Part shown: positions 44,513-52,938 of the stretch, piece after piece
How positions within the stretch are numbered: position 1 is the first letter of the stretch
Layout of the letters: every line of letters starts with the position of its first letter
Position numbers and translations under genes: made by a program
NCBI RefSeq assembly: GCF_009014635.1
Contig: NZ_BKCF01000006.1
Location: 1-64,000 of the forward strand
Length of the DNA: 64,000 nucleotides
Source: Patiriisocius marinistellae
Lineage (GTDB): Bacteria > Bacteroidota > Bacteroidia > Flavobacteriales > Flavobacteriaceae
Direction of reading: 5' to 3'
The notes under the pieces: generated by a model
Databases searched by the model: none
What the model was told of the DNA's origin: nothing
The model's input: the letters and a program-made list of their open reading frames with translations, nothing else

Positions 44513-46459
44513 TTAACTATCTTTTTCGATATCTAAAGCCTCAAATCTAGAGTTCTCACTTATATACTCAGGAACTAAATCTTTTAATAATAAAACCACC
44601 TCGTTATCTTTAAACCTAGTTGCAGTTTTAATTATTTTTTTAACTTTCACATTTATAATATCAAAGCTAACGCTTGGAACCTCAGATATCATAATTTTTG
44701 GGTGATGTGTAGGTAACGATGTTGAAGTATCATTTAGCAACTCTTCATATAATTTTTCTCCAGGTCTCAACCCTGTAATGTCAATATTTATATCCTCATA
44801 AGGCTCTAAACCTGAAAGCTTTATCATTCGCTCTGCCATATCAAGAATCTTGATAGGCTTCCCCATATCAAAAACAAAAATTTCTCCTCCAGACCCCATT
44901 GTTCCAGCTTGAAGGACTAACTGGCATGCTTCGGGAATTGTCATAAAATATCTAATAATATCTTTATGAGTCACAGTTACTGGACCTCCTGCTGCAATTT
45001 GTCTTCGGAAATGTGGTATAACTGAACCGTTTGAACCTAATACATTTCCGAAGCGAGTAGTAATAAAACGTGTATGAATTACTTCTTTTCTTTGAAGCGA
45101 TTGAACATACATTTCTGCAACCCGTTTTGAGGCTCCCATTACATTTGTAGGATTTACTGCCTTGTCTGTCGAAATCATCACAAATTTATCAATTTTATTA
45201 CTCACAGATAAAACTGCTAGATTTACAGTACCCAAAATATTAACATAAACTGCCTCATGTGGATTACGCTCTATAAGTGGTACATGCTTATATGCCGCAG
45301 CATGATATACCATATCAAAATTATACTTAGTAAATAATTGCTCTAACCGATACATGTTACTAATGTTAGCTAGCTCTGTGATAAAATTTAGTGTTGGAAA
45401 TTTTTCTGCTAAATATAGTTCAAGTTCATGGAGTGCAGATTCTGCTTGATCAAGGATGACCACTTGTTTAGGGCTAAATAAGGCAATTTGACGTACTATT
45501 TCACTCCCTATCGATCCAGCACCGCCAGTAACTAAAACAGTTTTACCCACTAAATCATTTGCTATCGCTTCATTTTCAATACATATGGGGTCACGTTCTA
45601 GTAAATCCTCAATTTGTATGGGTTTAATTTGACTGTTTATATCTGCTTTAGTATTCCAACGCTCAACTGATGGTACATTAAAAACCTCCACATTGTTTTC
45701 AAGACAATTATTAACAATTTTATTTTTTTCTTTTACACCCAGAGAATCGCTTATTACTATTACTCCTTGTATATTATAATTTTGTACAGTTTCGGTAAAA
45801 TTATCTTTTATAGGAATTACTGGCTTTCCTAATAATTTATATCTTTTTGAATCAAATTTCTCAGTTAAAAAACCCACTAATTTAAATGGTAAATTTGACT
45901 CCGTTGTCAATGCTTTTGCTAAAGATATATTTTGATCATCTGCTCCAATTATAGCTACTCTCTTTTTTAAAATCCCTTTTGCACCCTTTTTTAAAATTTG
46001 GTAACTTTCTTTTACTGCTACCCTAAATAATAATAAAAAAGAAAAAGACAAAAACATATACATAATTAGCAACGTCAATGTATATACATATTTACCCGTA
46101 GTGGCTCCGTAAATAGTATTGAATATTATCAATGTTACGAAGGTGCTTATTGAAGAAAATGCGAGCTTTAAAATATCTGTAAATGTAGAGTGCCTAATAA
46201 TCCCTGAATAGGTTTTAAATACAACAAAAAACAGAAAATTTACCCCCAGTAAAAATATTGCTTGCGTAGGCAATGAAACATGATCACTAAAAAAAACAGG
46301 AGTTCCTAAAAGGATAAGGTATACTAGGGCTAAAGAGATAGCACACAAAAACAAATCAAGAACTACCACAATCCATCTAGGTAAATACCTTTGATCTAGT
46401 AGTTTTAATTTATTATCGCCAGTATAAAAGGTAGAGAGTACTTTATCTATCGATTTCAA
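44513..46459 (-). CDS. membrane-bound UDP-GlcNAc C4,6-dehydratase (PglF/WbpM type)
   Basis: First enzyme of a bacillosamine-like pathway: removes water from UDP-GlcNAc to give a 4-keto-6-deoxy sugar. The N-terminal ~160 residues contain four membrane segments, and a CoA-binding-like Rossmann domain follows. The SDR catalytic domain begins with VLVTGGAGSIGSEIVRQ at about 311-327. The family's non-classical active site appears as STDKAVNPTNVMGASKR near 425, with Met replacing Tyr as in WbpM/PglF. The start codon is TTG at 46459, with no better ATG in frame upstream. It precedes the aminotransferase product in the pathway. Two inverted copies of the dispersed 10-mer lie inside it. Confidence 0.93.
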   Translation of the reverse strand: MKSIDKVLSTFYTGDNKLKLLDQRYLPRWIVVVLDLFLCAISLALVYLILLGTPVFFSDHVSLPTQAIFLLGVNFLFFVVFKTYSGIIRHSTFTDILKLAFSSISTFVTLIIFNTIYGATTGKYVYTLTLLIMYMFLSFSFLLLFRVAVKESYQILKKGAKGILKKRVAIIGADDQNISLAKALTTESNLPFKLVGFLTEKFDSKRYKLLGKPVIPIKDNFTETVQNYNIQGVIVISDSLGVKEKNKIVNNCLENNVEVFNVPSVERWNTKADINSQIKPIQIEDLLERDPICIENEAIANDLVGKTVLVTGGAGSIGSEIVRQIALFSPKQVVILDQAESALHELELYLAEKFPTLNFITELANISNMYRLEQLFTKYNFDMVYHAAAYKHVPLIERNPHEAVYVNILGTVNLAVLSVSNKIDKFVMISTDKAVNPTNVMGASKRVAEMYVQSLQRKEVIHTRFITTRFGNVLGSNGSVIPHFRRQIAAGGPVTVTHKDIIRYFMTIPEACQLVLQAGTMGSGGEIFVFDMGKPIKILDMAERMIKLSGLEPYEDINIDITGLRPGEKLYEELLNDTSTSLPTHHPKIMISEVPSVSFDIINVKVKKIIKTATRFKDNEVVLLLKDLVPEYISENSRFEALDIEKDS

Positions 46460-46494
46460 TGGTTTTTCTAATTATTTGGTAAATATAAGTATAA

Positions 46495-47625
46495 CTACGA
46501 TAATTTTTGAATTGCGGATGTTATTCTATCTCTATCAGTATCTGTCAAGTTAGATCCAGAGGGTAAGCAAAGTCCATTTTTAAATAAATTTTCACTTACA
46601 TTATTTCCGTAATAAGGGAATTTTTCAAAGATAGGTTGTAAATGCATAGGTTTCCATAAAGGCCTAGATTCTATATTTTCATCTTCTAGTGCGAGTCGTA
46701 AAGTTTCAGAAGTAAAACCAGCTAGTTTACTATCAATTTTTATACATGACAACCAGTGGTTAGAAAAATAGTTGTTTGAAATTTCAGAAAAAACAGAAAC
46801 ACCTTTTACATTCTTAAACAAATCTTTATAAAACACGTTCATTTCTCTACGCAATGCTATGTGCTTGTCTAATACTTCCATCTGTCCTCTTCCTATTCCT
46901 GCTGAAATATTACTCATTCTATAATTGTAACCCACATGACTATGCTGATAATGAGGAGCATTATCCCTAGCTTGAGTGGCTAAGAAAATCGCCTTGTCTC
47001 TCAACTCCTTTGTATGAGCCACAAGTGCTCCACCACCTGAAGTTGTAATAATTTTATTTCCATTAAAAGACAGAATCCCAATATCGCCAAAGGTTCCACA
47101 CATTTTATTATCATAATGACTTCCAAGCGCTTCTGCACTATCCTCAACAACAGGAATGTCATACTCTTTTGAGATTGCAGTTATATCATCAACCTTATAA
47201 GGCATACCATATAAATGTACTGCTATGATGGCCTTGGGTTTTTTTCCTTTTGCAATACGGTCTTTAATGGCAGTTTCTAAATGAACTGGACACAAATTCC
47301 AAGTCTCTGTTTCACTATCTATAAAAATAGGTGTGGCTCCTTGATACATAATAGGATTAGCAGATGCAGAAAACGTCATACTTTGACACAATACTTCATC
47401 ACCCGCTGTTACGCCTAGTAAAATTAAGGCAAGATGAATAGCAGCAGTACCACTACTCAAAGCGCCAACATAAATATCATCTTTGAGGTAACTTTCTAAA
47501 TCTTTTTCAAACCCATTTACATTAGGTCCTAAAGGAGCTACCCAGTTTGTATCAAATGCTTCTGTTACAAATTTACGCTCACTTCCTCCCATATGTGGAG
47601 ATGAAAGCCATATTTTATCTTTCAT
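46495..47625 (-). CDS. PglE-type sugar aminotransferase (DegT/DnrJ/EryC1/StrS)
   Basis: PLP enzyme that converts the 4-keto sugar made by the neighbouring dehydratase to a 4-amino sugar. It opens with IWLSSPHMGGSERKFV and FDTNWVAPLGPNVNGFE, typical of PglE. SSGTAAIHLAL is near residue 58, the PLP-binding VVEDSAEALGS near 156, and the Schiff-base Lys lies in SFNGNKIITTSGGG near 188. The 376-residue length is normal. It is 35 bp upstream of the dehydratase gene, in the same direction. A long AT-rich gap precedes it, so it may head a separate transcript. Confidence 0.93.
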   Translation of the reverse strand: MKDKIWLSSPHMGGSERKFVTEAFDTNWVAPLGPNVNGFEKDLESYLKDDIYVGALSSGTAAIHLALILLGVTAGDEVLCQSMTFSASANPIMYQGATPIFIDSETETWNLCPVHLETAIKDRIAKGKKPKAIIAVHLYGMPYKVDDITAISKEYDIPVVEDSAEALGSHYDNKMCGTFGDIGILSFNGNKIITTSGGGALVAHTKELRDKAIFLATQARDNAPHYQHSHVGYNYRMSNISAGIGRGQMEVLDKHIALRREMNVFYKDLFKNVKGVSVFSEISNNYFSNHWLSCIKIDSKLAGFTSETLRLALEDENIESRPLWKPMHLQPIFEKFPYYGNNVSENLFKNGLCLPSGSNLTDTDRDRITSAIQKLS

Positions 47626-48176
47626 TTATTATTTTTTTTTCGAAAATTTGATGCTCTAAAAAATTTAAATTTAAAATGATTGACTAGTTATAATAGTAAT
47701 AAAAAATTATTATTATTAAAAAAAATTAAATTAAAGTACTGATCTTTTCTTTATAACAATCTCTATTAATAAATTTTCTCAATAATATACTTTTTAATGG
47801 AACACAAAAATACTAGGGCTTAAAATGTGAATTTTTGTATTTTCCTTGAAATTTTTTTATAAAAACATTCAATATATGGTCTAAGTCTAACAATAAATTT
47901 ATTACAAATTAAAACGTTAAATCTTTAAATTATTTAAACAAATTTATATTTCTTTAAAATTCTCCATTTTTTAATTCTATGTGTTTTTTTATGATTAGTT
48001 CTAATTTATTAAAGAGAAAATTGCTGAAAGTATTGACATCTGCTTTCTTAAAAATAAACTTCTAGAAAAAGTGTCAAGCCTACATAACCAAAGAAAATTA
48101 TAAAATGGTAGATTAAATTAAAGTAACAATATAAAACTTTAAAAGAAATCGATAGCCCTTAAAGAAATATCATAAT
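47626..48176. other. 551-bp AT-rich gap inside the polysaccharide cluster
   Basis: No ORF with support (the best is 24 codons). Base composition is extremely AT-rich, with poly-A/T tracts. A TATTTTTG -7-like match lies at 47805-47812 on the minus strand without a -33 TTG, which would give a ~170-nt leader to the aminotransferase gene. No terminator hairpin or riboswitch-like structure was recognised by eye. This is the only gap of this size in the 24-kb cluster. Confidence 0.5.
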
Positions 48177-49196
48177 TTATAATACTTGCGATATATTTAA
48201 TAATCTATCACATTTAGCAAATGCAATTCCTGCCTTGTATAAATTATGGTGATCTACTTTGTATTCACCCCTCAACCAATCTAAATAAATCGCCGGAGTA
48301 TTTATCCCAGCCTCATGAGAAAATGGGTAACCTCCACCAAATCTTGGGTTCAATTCTAATACATAGTATTCAGTACCATTAAAAAACACATCACAGTCTA
48401 AATTACCTATATGTTTTAAATTTGAACCTATAACATCACCTATTTTACTTAATTTTTCATCTATTACAGAAATTGCTTTGTCTGTTTCACCAGATCTCAT
48501 AGAAAGCTTTTCTCTTGCGAAAGAACCATAATAGTTTCCTTCTAAATCATTGAGAACATCCATACCATATTCCACCCCATCAATTTTTTCTTGAATGAGA
48601 ATAGCTCTATCTAAATCATTTTTACTCGCAGTCGCAAGAATACTTTTCTTTAGTTTATTTATTTGTAGTTTATAAACCATATTAAGCTCTTCTTCATCTT
48701 CAGCAAAGTCAACCGCAATCGAAGCACTACCCCATCTTGGCTTAACAACTACTGGAAAACTTAAATTACCTTTTTTCAATGCTTTTTTTGCTTCTAAAAG
48801 ATCAATGAAAGTTGTAGGAGTTTTTAAATTATACTTTTTTAAAAAATTAACAGTTTCCCACTTATCAAAAGCAATATTTATTGCTTTTGGATCAGAAACA
48901 ATAACTTTCACTCTCAAGTCTTCAAGTACAGATTTATGTTTTGATAATAACGGTAGTTCAAGATCGTTTAATGAGATTATAGCTTTTATATTATGATCGG
49001 TAACTACACTCTTTAAAAATTCTAGATATGTATCATCGTAAATAGAAGGTGCTATAATTGAAACATCAGCATCAATTAAGGCTGGTGCATTAGCTTGCAT
49101 ATCTGCAGCAAAAACTTTCCCATTACCTTGTAATGCCATTTTAAAGTAGTTTATCAAGTAATTTCGCCTTCCGGCACAAGTAAAAAGTATGTTCAT
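48177..49196 (-). CDS. ATP-grasp ligase (carbamoyl-phosphate synthase-like)
   Basis: A 339-residue ATP-grasp enzyme that would join a carboxylate to an amine or thiol through an acyl phosphate. It has an N-terminal pre-ATP-grasp Rossmann-like domain (ILFTCAGRRNYLI ... ADM), an ATP-binding region with FPVVVKPRWGSASIAV near 148, ILIQEKIDGVEYGMD near 200, and metal site VLELNPRFGGGYPFSHEAG near 275. These are frequent in polysaccharide clusters, where some attach amino acids to sugars, but the substrate here is unknown. It abuts the PLP-enzyme gene with no gap, so the two are probably coupled in one transcript and perhaps one pathway. Confidence 0.88.
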   Translation of the reverse strand: MNILFTCAGRRNYLINYFKMALQGNGKVFAADMQANAPALIDADVSIIAPSIYDDTYLEFLKSVVTDHNIKAIISLNDLELPLLSKHKSVLEDLRVKVIVSDPKAINIAFDKWETVNFLKKYNLKTPTTFIDLLEAKKALKKGNLSFPVVVKPRWGSASIAVDFAEDEEELNMVYKLQINKLKKSILATASKNDLDRAILIQEKIDGVEYGMDVLNDLEGNYYGSFAREKLSMRSGETDKAISVIDEKLSKIGDVIGSNLKHIGNLDCDVFFNGTEYYVLELNPRFGGGYPFSHEAGINTPAIYLDWLRGEYKVDHHNLYKAGIAFAKCDRLLNISQVL

Positions 49197-50090
49197 TTAA
49201 TTGAGATAATTTAATACACCTCCAGTATGCCAAAACAATATTTTTTCTTGACAAAGGTTATTTCTTTTAATATAGTCATCCATCCCGTAAAATCCTTTAC
49301 CCGAATAAGTAGTGTCTAGTATAAACCCAAAATTTTTCAATGAATTATTTGATACTTTTTTTAGAGAAGTATCAAATAATTCATAACCTCCACAAAGATA
49401 ATCATCAAGTACAGTTACATCTCTATTTGAAGTAGTTATTTTATAAAAATCAATAAGGTCATTATAAAATTCGCTCACAACTTGTTCCGCTCTTTTCCTA
49501 TCTCTAGCTACAGAAATCCCAACTACTTGAGCATCTATATTTTCATTGTCTAAACCTGCCATGATACCAGCTTGCGTTGAGCCTGTTCCTGAAGCTAAAA
49601 AAATATATTTTGGCTCCCAAGATTCTTTAATACAATACTGCTTCAATTCTTTGACAGCTTCAATATATGCTAATCCCCCTTCAATCGTATGACCGCCACC
49701 CCATACATAATATGGCTTTAAGCCTTGCTCATTGTAGTTATTCATCGCTACATCCATAGCAATGCTGATGTTATTTGCCGCAACAAAAATAATTTCTGCA
49801 CCGCTATTACGCATTAGCTTAGCATTCCCGTTTAAAATTTTAAATCTATCAGGATTCCCATGGAGTACAAGCGTACATTTCCAACCATTTTGAGCTGCTA
49901 AAACGGCTAATGCTCTGCAATGATTAGACTGAATTCCACCCGTTGTAACCACAGCATTTGATTTTTTTTTTATAATATCTTTTTCAATATATTTTATCTT
50001 TCTACCTTTATTACCTCCACCTAAAAATGGATATATATCATCTCTAAAAACTCTTACATCATTAGAGTTATATTCAATTTTAGATATCAT
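49197..50090 (-). CDS. PLP fold-type II enzyme (ACC deaminase / D-cysteine desulfhydrase-like)
   Basis: A 297-residue PLP enzyme. FLGGGNKGRKIKYI at about 22-35 holds the Schiff-base Lys. TTGGIQSNHCRALAVLAAQNG (in parts) near 51 and GTGSTQAGIMAG near 169 (phosphate-binding) mark the D-cysteine desulfhydrase/ACC deaminase group. I chose ATG 50090 because the upstream ATG (50135) gives a basic non-conserved extension inside the GNAT gene; the chosen start overlaps that gene by 11 bp. In this context it may make, deaminate or racemise an amino acid used by the ATP-grasp enzyme, which is an inference. Confidence 0.85.
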   Translation of the reverse strand: MISKIEYNSNDVRVFRDDIYPFLGGGNKGRKIKYIEKDIIKKKSNAVVTTGGIQSNHCRALAVLAAQNGWKCTLVLHGNPDRFKILNGNAKLMRNSGAEIIFVAANNISIAMDVAMNNYNEQGLKPYYVWGGGHTIEGGLAYIEAVKELKQYCIKESWEPKYIFLASGTGSTQAGIMAGLDNENIDAQVVGISVARDRKRAEQVVSEFYNDLIDFYKITTSNRDVTVLDDYLCGGYELFDTSLKKVSNNSLKNFGFILDTTYSGKGFYGMDDYIKRNNLCQEKILFWHTGGVLNYLN

Positions 50091-50634
50091 AAGATGAATG
50101 TTTTTCCCAATCCTTCCGAATAATCGAAACAACATGTCTTCCTTTTGTAGTTCCGTGTGAAAAAAGGTCTTCTCTCAAATAACCTTCAAATTCCCAACCT
50201 ATCTTTTTGATTGCATTATGAGCTTTTTCGTTATGACCTAGTTGATAACCATAAATTCTATTTAAACCAAGTTCAATGAAACCGTAATTACAAAGTAATT
50301 TATAAGCCTCTCCACCAAAACCTCCACCCCAATAGTTTTTATCTCCAACAACAATATGTAATTCAGCTTTCATAACAGGTTTCTCAATTTTTATAAAACC
50401 ACAAAAACCTATCATTTTATCTGTTTCCTTACACATAATGGCGAAATCAACCCTGGAAGAGTCTAAAGCATGATTCGCAAACCATTTTTTTGTTTTATAT
50501 AAAGATGTAGGAAAATCATAATTTAGTGTACCCTGTATTTCTGAATCATTAATATAATTCACTCTATTTTCAAGGTGTCTTTCTTCCGTAAGTTCAAAAT
50601 ATATTCTTTCTGTACTTAAAATATTTCTATTCAT
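50080..50634 (-). CDS. GNAT N-acyltransferase (RimJ/RimL type)
   Basis: A 184-residue GNAT-fold acyltransferase. It begins LSTERIYFELTEE, with FAIMCKETDKMIGFCGF in mid-sequence and the acetyl-CoA pyrophosphate loop YWGGGFGGEAY near 104. LGLNRIYGYQLGHNEKAHNAI continues the fold (in parts), and GWEFEGYLRED is the C-terminal strand. In amino-sugar clusters such enzymes N-acylate a sugar amine, here plausibly the 4-amino group made by the PglE-type enzyme, since no PglD-type LbH acetyltransferase is beside it. It overlaps the initiating transferase gene by 8 bp. Confidence 0.85.
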   Translation of the reverse strand: MNRNILSTERIYFELTEERHLENRVNYINDSEIQGTLNYDFPTSLYKTKKWFANHALDSSRVDFAIMCKETDKMIGFCGFIKIEKPVMKAELHIVVGDKNYWGGGFGGEAYKLLCNYGFIELGLNRIYGYQLGHNEKAHNAIKKIGWEFEGYLREDLFSHGTTKGRHVVSIIRKDWEKHSSYDI

Positions 50635-51256
50635 CTGAGTTTATTTTATTAGCCCTATAAACATGTAATTGCCCACCAAGCTTTCCCGGTATCACAACAA
50701 CATCTTCCTTTTTTATTACTTTATATGCAGTTTTAAAAAGTATTTTAACATCATTTATAAAACTTATATTTTCAACATAAACCGCATCCATTTCTAATCT
50801 ATCATCCCATTGTACTGTATTTCTACCATTTACCTGAGCTAAACCTGTTATGCCAGGCCGTACTTGATGACGCTTTTTTTCTCTTTCAGTATAATAGGGT
50901 AAATAATGGACTAATAACGGCCTAGGTCCCACAAAAGACATATTTCCCAACAAAACATTAAATAATCCGGGCAATTCATCTAAACTTGAAAGTCTAAGAA
51001 AAGCTCCAAATTTAGTGATACGCTCTTGGTCTGGTTTTAAAGTACCGTCCTCGTTCTTTTCATTTGTCATGCTTCTAAATTTGTACATCTTAAAAATTTT
51101 CTCATCCTTACCAATTCTCTTTTGAGAAAATATTATTGGACTACCTATCTTAATATATGTCAAAACCGCGACAACAATGTATAATGGTAAAAAAATAGGC
51201 GTTAATAAAATAAAGAAAACTTTATCAAGTAAAGGCTTTATTACAGTGAGATACAT
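50627..51256 (-). CDS. initiating sugar-phosphate transferase (PglC-like)
   Basis: Monotopic phosphoglycosyltransferase that loads the first sugar-1-phosphate onto undecaprenyl phosphate at the inner membrane. An N-terminal re-entrant hydrophobic helix (about 9-33) precedes the core: KRIGKDEKIFKMYKFRSM near 46, the catalytic-type LSSLDELPGLFNVLLGNMSFVGPRPLL (quoted in parts: RLSSLDELPGLFNV, FVGPRPLL near 112), and RPGITGLAQVNGRN near 137. The 209-residue length fits the short PglC form without the WbaP membrane domain. It probably takes the bacillosamine-like sugar of this cluster. Confidence 0.93.
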   Translation of the reverse strand: MYLTVIKPLLDKVFFILLTPIFLPLYIVVAVLTYIKIGSPIIFSQKRIGKDEKIFKMYKFRSMTNEKNEDGTLKPDQERITKFGAFLRLSSLDELPGLFNVLLGNMSFVGPRPLLVHYLPYYTEREKKRHQVRPGITGLAQVNGRNTVQWDDRLEMDAVYVENISFINDVKILFKTAYKVIKKEDVVVIPGKLGGQLHVYRANKINSDE

Positions 51257-51262
51257 ACTAAT

Positions 51263-51667
51263 TTAATTTTTTAAAATGACAGCTTCGCCATCAATCACAA
51301 TTTCATCATTCTGATTTCTACAAATAGTCCTTAACGTAAAAATATTTTTTTCCTCTCTAATTCCGACTACTTTAACAATAGTGGTAATAGTGTCACCAAT
51401 AAAAACAGGCTTTTTAAATTTAACATCCTGCCCTAAATAAATTGATCCTTCACCTGGTAATTTATTAGCTAAAACTGCTGAAATAAAACCAACTAATATT
51501 ATTCCATGAACAATACGCTTACCAAATATACTTTTGCTAGCTGCAATATCACTTATGTGGATAGGATTAAAATCCCCAGATATTCCTGCAAAAAGATGCA
51601 CGTCGGTTTCTGTGACAGTTTTTTGAAAAGTAGCCTCATCACCTATCTTAATATTTTTTTTGGTCAT
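51263..51667 (-). CDS. MaoC family hot-dog dehydratase/hydratase
   Basis: A 134-residue hot-dog fold protein of the MaoC type, related to (R)-specific enoyl-CoA hydratases. The signature is the hydratase motif FAGISGDFNPIHISDIAA near residue 26 (catalytic Asp and His) and FGKRIVHGIILVGF near 46. I use ATG 51667; upstream starts add a hydrophobic non-conserved tail and lie above the promoter. A complete Bacteroidota promoter (TTG-N18-TATATTTG) lies just upstream. A fatty-acyl enzyme is unusual inside a polysaccharide cluster. It may make a hydroxyacyl-CoA used to decorate a sugar (inference). Confidence 0.85.
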   Translation of the reverse strand: MTKKNIKIGDEATFQKTVTETDVHLFAGISGDFNPIHISDIAASKSIFGKRIVHGIILVGFISAVLANKLPGEGSIYLGQDVKFKKPVFIGDTITTIVKVVGIREEKNIFTLRTICRNQNDEIVIDGEAVILKN

Positions 51668-51683
51668 ATTATTCTTTAATTTG

Positions 51684-51712
51684 CAAATATAGGTATTTGT
51701 TAATAACATCAA
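51684..51712 (-). promoter_or_regulatory. complete flavobacterial promoter before the MaoC gene
   Basis: Minus strand: -33 TTG at 51712-51710, an 18-bp spacer, then -7 TATATTTG at 51691-51684, 16 bp before the ATG at 51667. It is the only site in the window where both halves fit, and it supports the short MaoC start and an internal transcript start in the cluster. Confidence 0.6.
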
Positions 51713-51777
51713 TTTTTTAGCTTCATAGAAATAAACAAGATACCCTATAAAATTTTTGCTAAATTTTTATTAAAAAA

Positions 51778-52938
51778 CTATTTGATTTTAATCAGAGAAT
51801 TGTATTCACTTTTAATTGATTCCCAAACCGTTAAAATATGAAATTTTTTCACAACTATATTGCGAGCTATAGTACCCATATCTTTTACCTCATTATTAAA
51901 GCTAATCAAATTCAGCATACTATACATTAATTCTATCTCATTTTTAGGTTCAATTATCCACCCATTTATACCGTCATCAATAATTTCATTACAACCATTT
52001 ATATTTGAAACAATACTAGGAATTCCCATGGCTCCAGCCTGCATTACTACATTTGGAAAACCCTCCCTATAACTTGGAAAAACTAACGCATTTGAAATAG
52101 AAAAAAAGGGTCTCACATCTGTTTGATATCCCGTAAGAATTATTCTATCGTTAGCTTCCATTTCTAAAAGTGTCTCCCTTTTTAAAGGATCTAACTCAGA
52201 TTCTAAAGAACCTACTAATAACAATTTAGAGTTTTTGTTTTTCAGACTAATTTGTTTAAAAGCGGCAACAAGTTCATTAATTCCTTTGTCACCAACTAAC
52301 CTTCCCACAAAAATAAAAACAGTATCTAATGGGTTTATTTTATATTTTTCTTTTAAAACCTTAATGGTTTCTTCTGAAACTTTATCACGAGAAAAAAACT
52401 CTGTGTCGATACCATTAGAACTTCCCTTACCAATTACTTTAATTTTATTAGGTCCGCACAATTTTTCAGATAGTATAATTTCTTTTAAACCAAAAGAATT
52501 TGAATAAACTTTAGTAGCACATCGATATGTGAGCTTTTCAACAATATTTAAAAGTACTCTTTTCTTTCCGCTTATTTCCAACAATGGTAATCCAGCAACT
52601 GTATGGAGCCTATTTGGAACTCTTGCTAACCAGGCGGCAATCATTCCTACAGTACCAGCTTTCGGAGTATGTGTATGAACAATGATAGGCCTTTCAACTT
52701 TAAAAATCTTATATAGTTGCCATACAGATTTCAAATCTTGCCATGGAGATATAACACGCGTCATAGTTACTGGAATAACACGTACTCCTTGTTCTTTTTT
52801 AATATCCTCTAGGGGCTGTCCTTGTGAAGATATTCCAATTACCTCAAAAAACTGATTCATGTACCCCAACTGCCCACGAAGTAAACTTTTTAAAGAATTT
52901 GGGATTGTTGTTATTCTTATAAGTTTATGTTTGCTCAT
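51778..52938 (-). CDS. GT4-family glycosyltransferase (PglA/WbnH-like)
   Basis: Cytoplasmic retaining glycosyltransferase with GT-B fold, 386 residues. The N-terminal domain has VHTHTPKAGTVGMIAAWLA near 88 and VPNRLHTVAGLPL near 107, typical of PglA/WbnH-like enzymes that add an amino sugar or uronic acid to a lipid-linked precursor. The C-terminal domain has FVGRLVGDKGI near 217 and the E-x7-E type motif YREGFPNVVMQAGAMGIPSIV near 291. It overlaps the CapK-like gene by 4 bp. Donor and acceptor sugars are unknown. Confidence 0.93.
   Translation of the reverse strand: MSKHKLIRITTIPNSLKSLLRGQLGYMNQFFEVIGISSQGQPLEDIKKEQGVRVIPVTMTRVISPWQDLKSVWQLYKIFKVERPIIVHTHTPKAGTVGMIAAWLARVPNRLHTVAGLPLLEISGKKRVLLNIVEKLTYRCATKVYSNSFGLKEIILSEKLCGPNKIKVIGKGSSNGIDTEFFSRDKVSEETIKVLKEKYKINPLDTVFIFVGRLVGDKGINELVAAFKQISLKNKNSKLLLVGSLESELDPLKRETLLEMEANDRIILTGYQTDVRPFFSISNALVFPSYREGFPNVVMQAGAMGIPSIVSNINGCNEIIDDGINGWIIEPKNEIELMYSMLNLISFNNEVKDMGTIARNIVVKKFHILTVWESIKSEYNSLIKIK

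Larger units (their letters stand above)
8750..45053. repeat. dispersed 10-mer ATTTCCGAAG, 11 exact copies
   Basis: Exact copies start at 8750, 10238, 20087, 30873, 33926, 38675 and 45003 (as CTTCGGAAAT) and at 21710, 26346, 36663 and 45044 (as ATTTCCGAAG). Three further sites differ only at position 8 (ATTTCCGTAG at about 23333, 33235 and 41331). Base composition alone would predict well under one exact copy in 64 kb. Copies sit both between genes and inside genes in different reading frames, so they are not a peptide motif. Function is unknown. The coordinates given span the family, not one element. Confidence 0.75.

Noticed and set aside
47991-48065. 24-codon plus-strand frame in the 551-bp gap
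   Set aside because: It is too short, antisense to the direction of the cluster, and has no supporting promoter or recognisable product.
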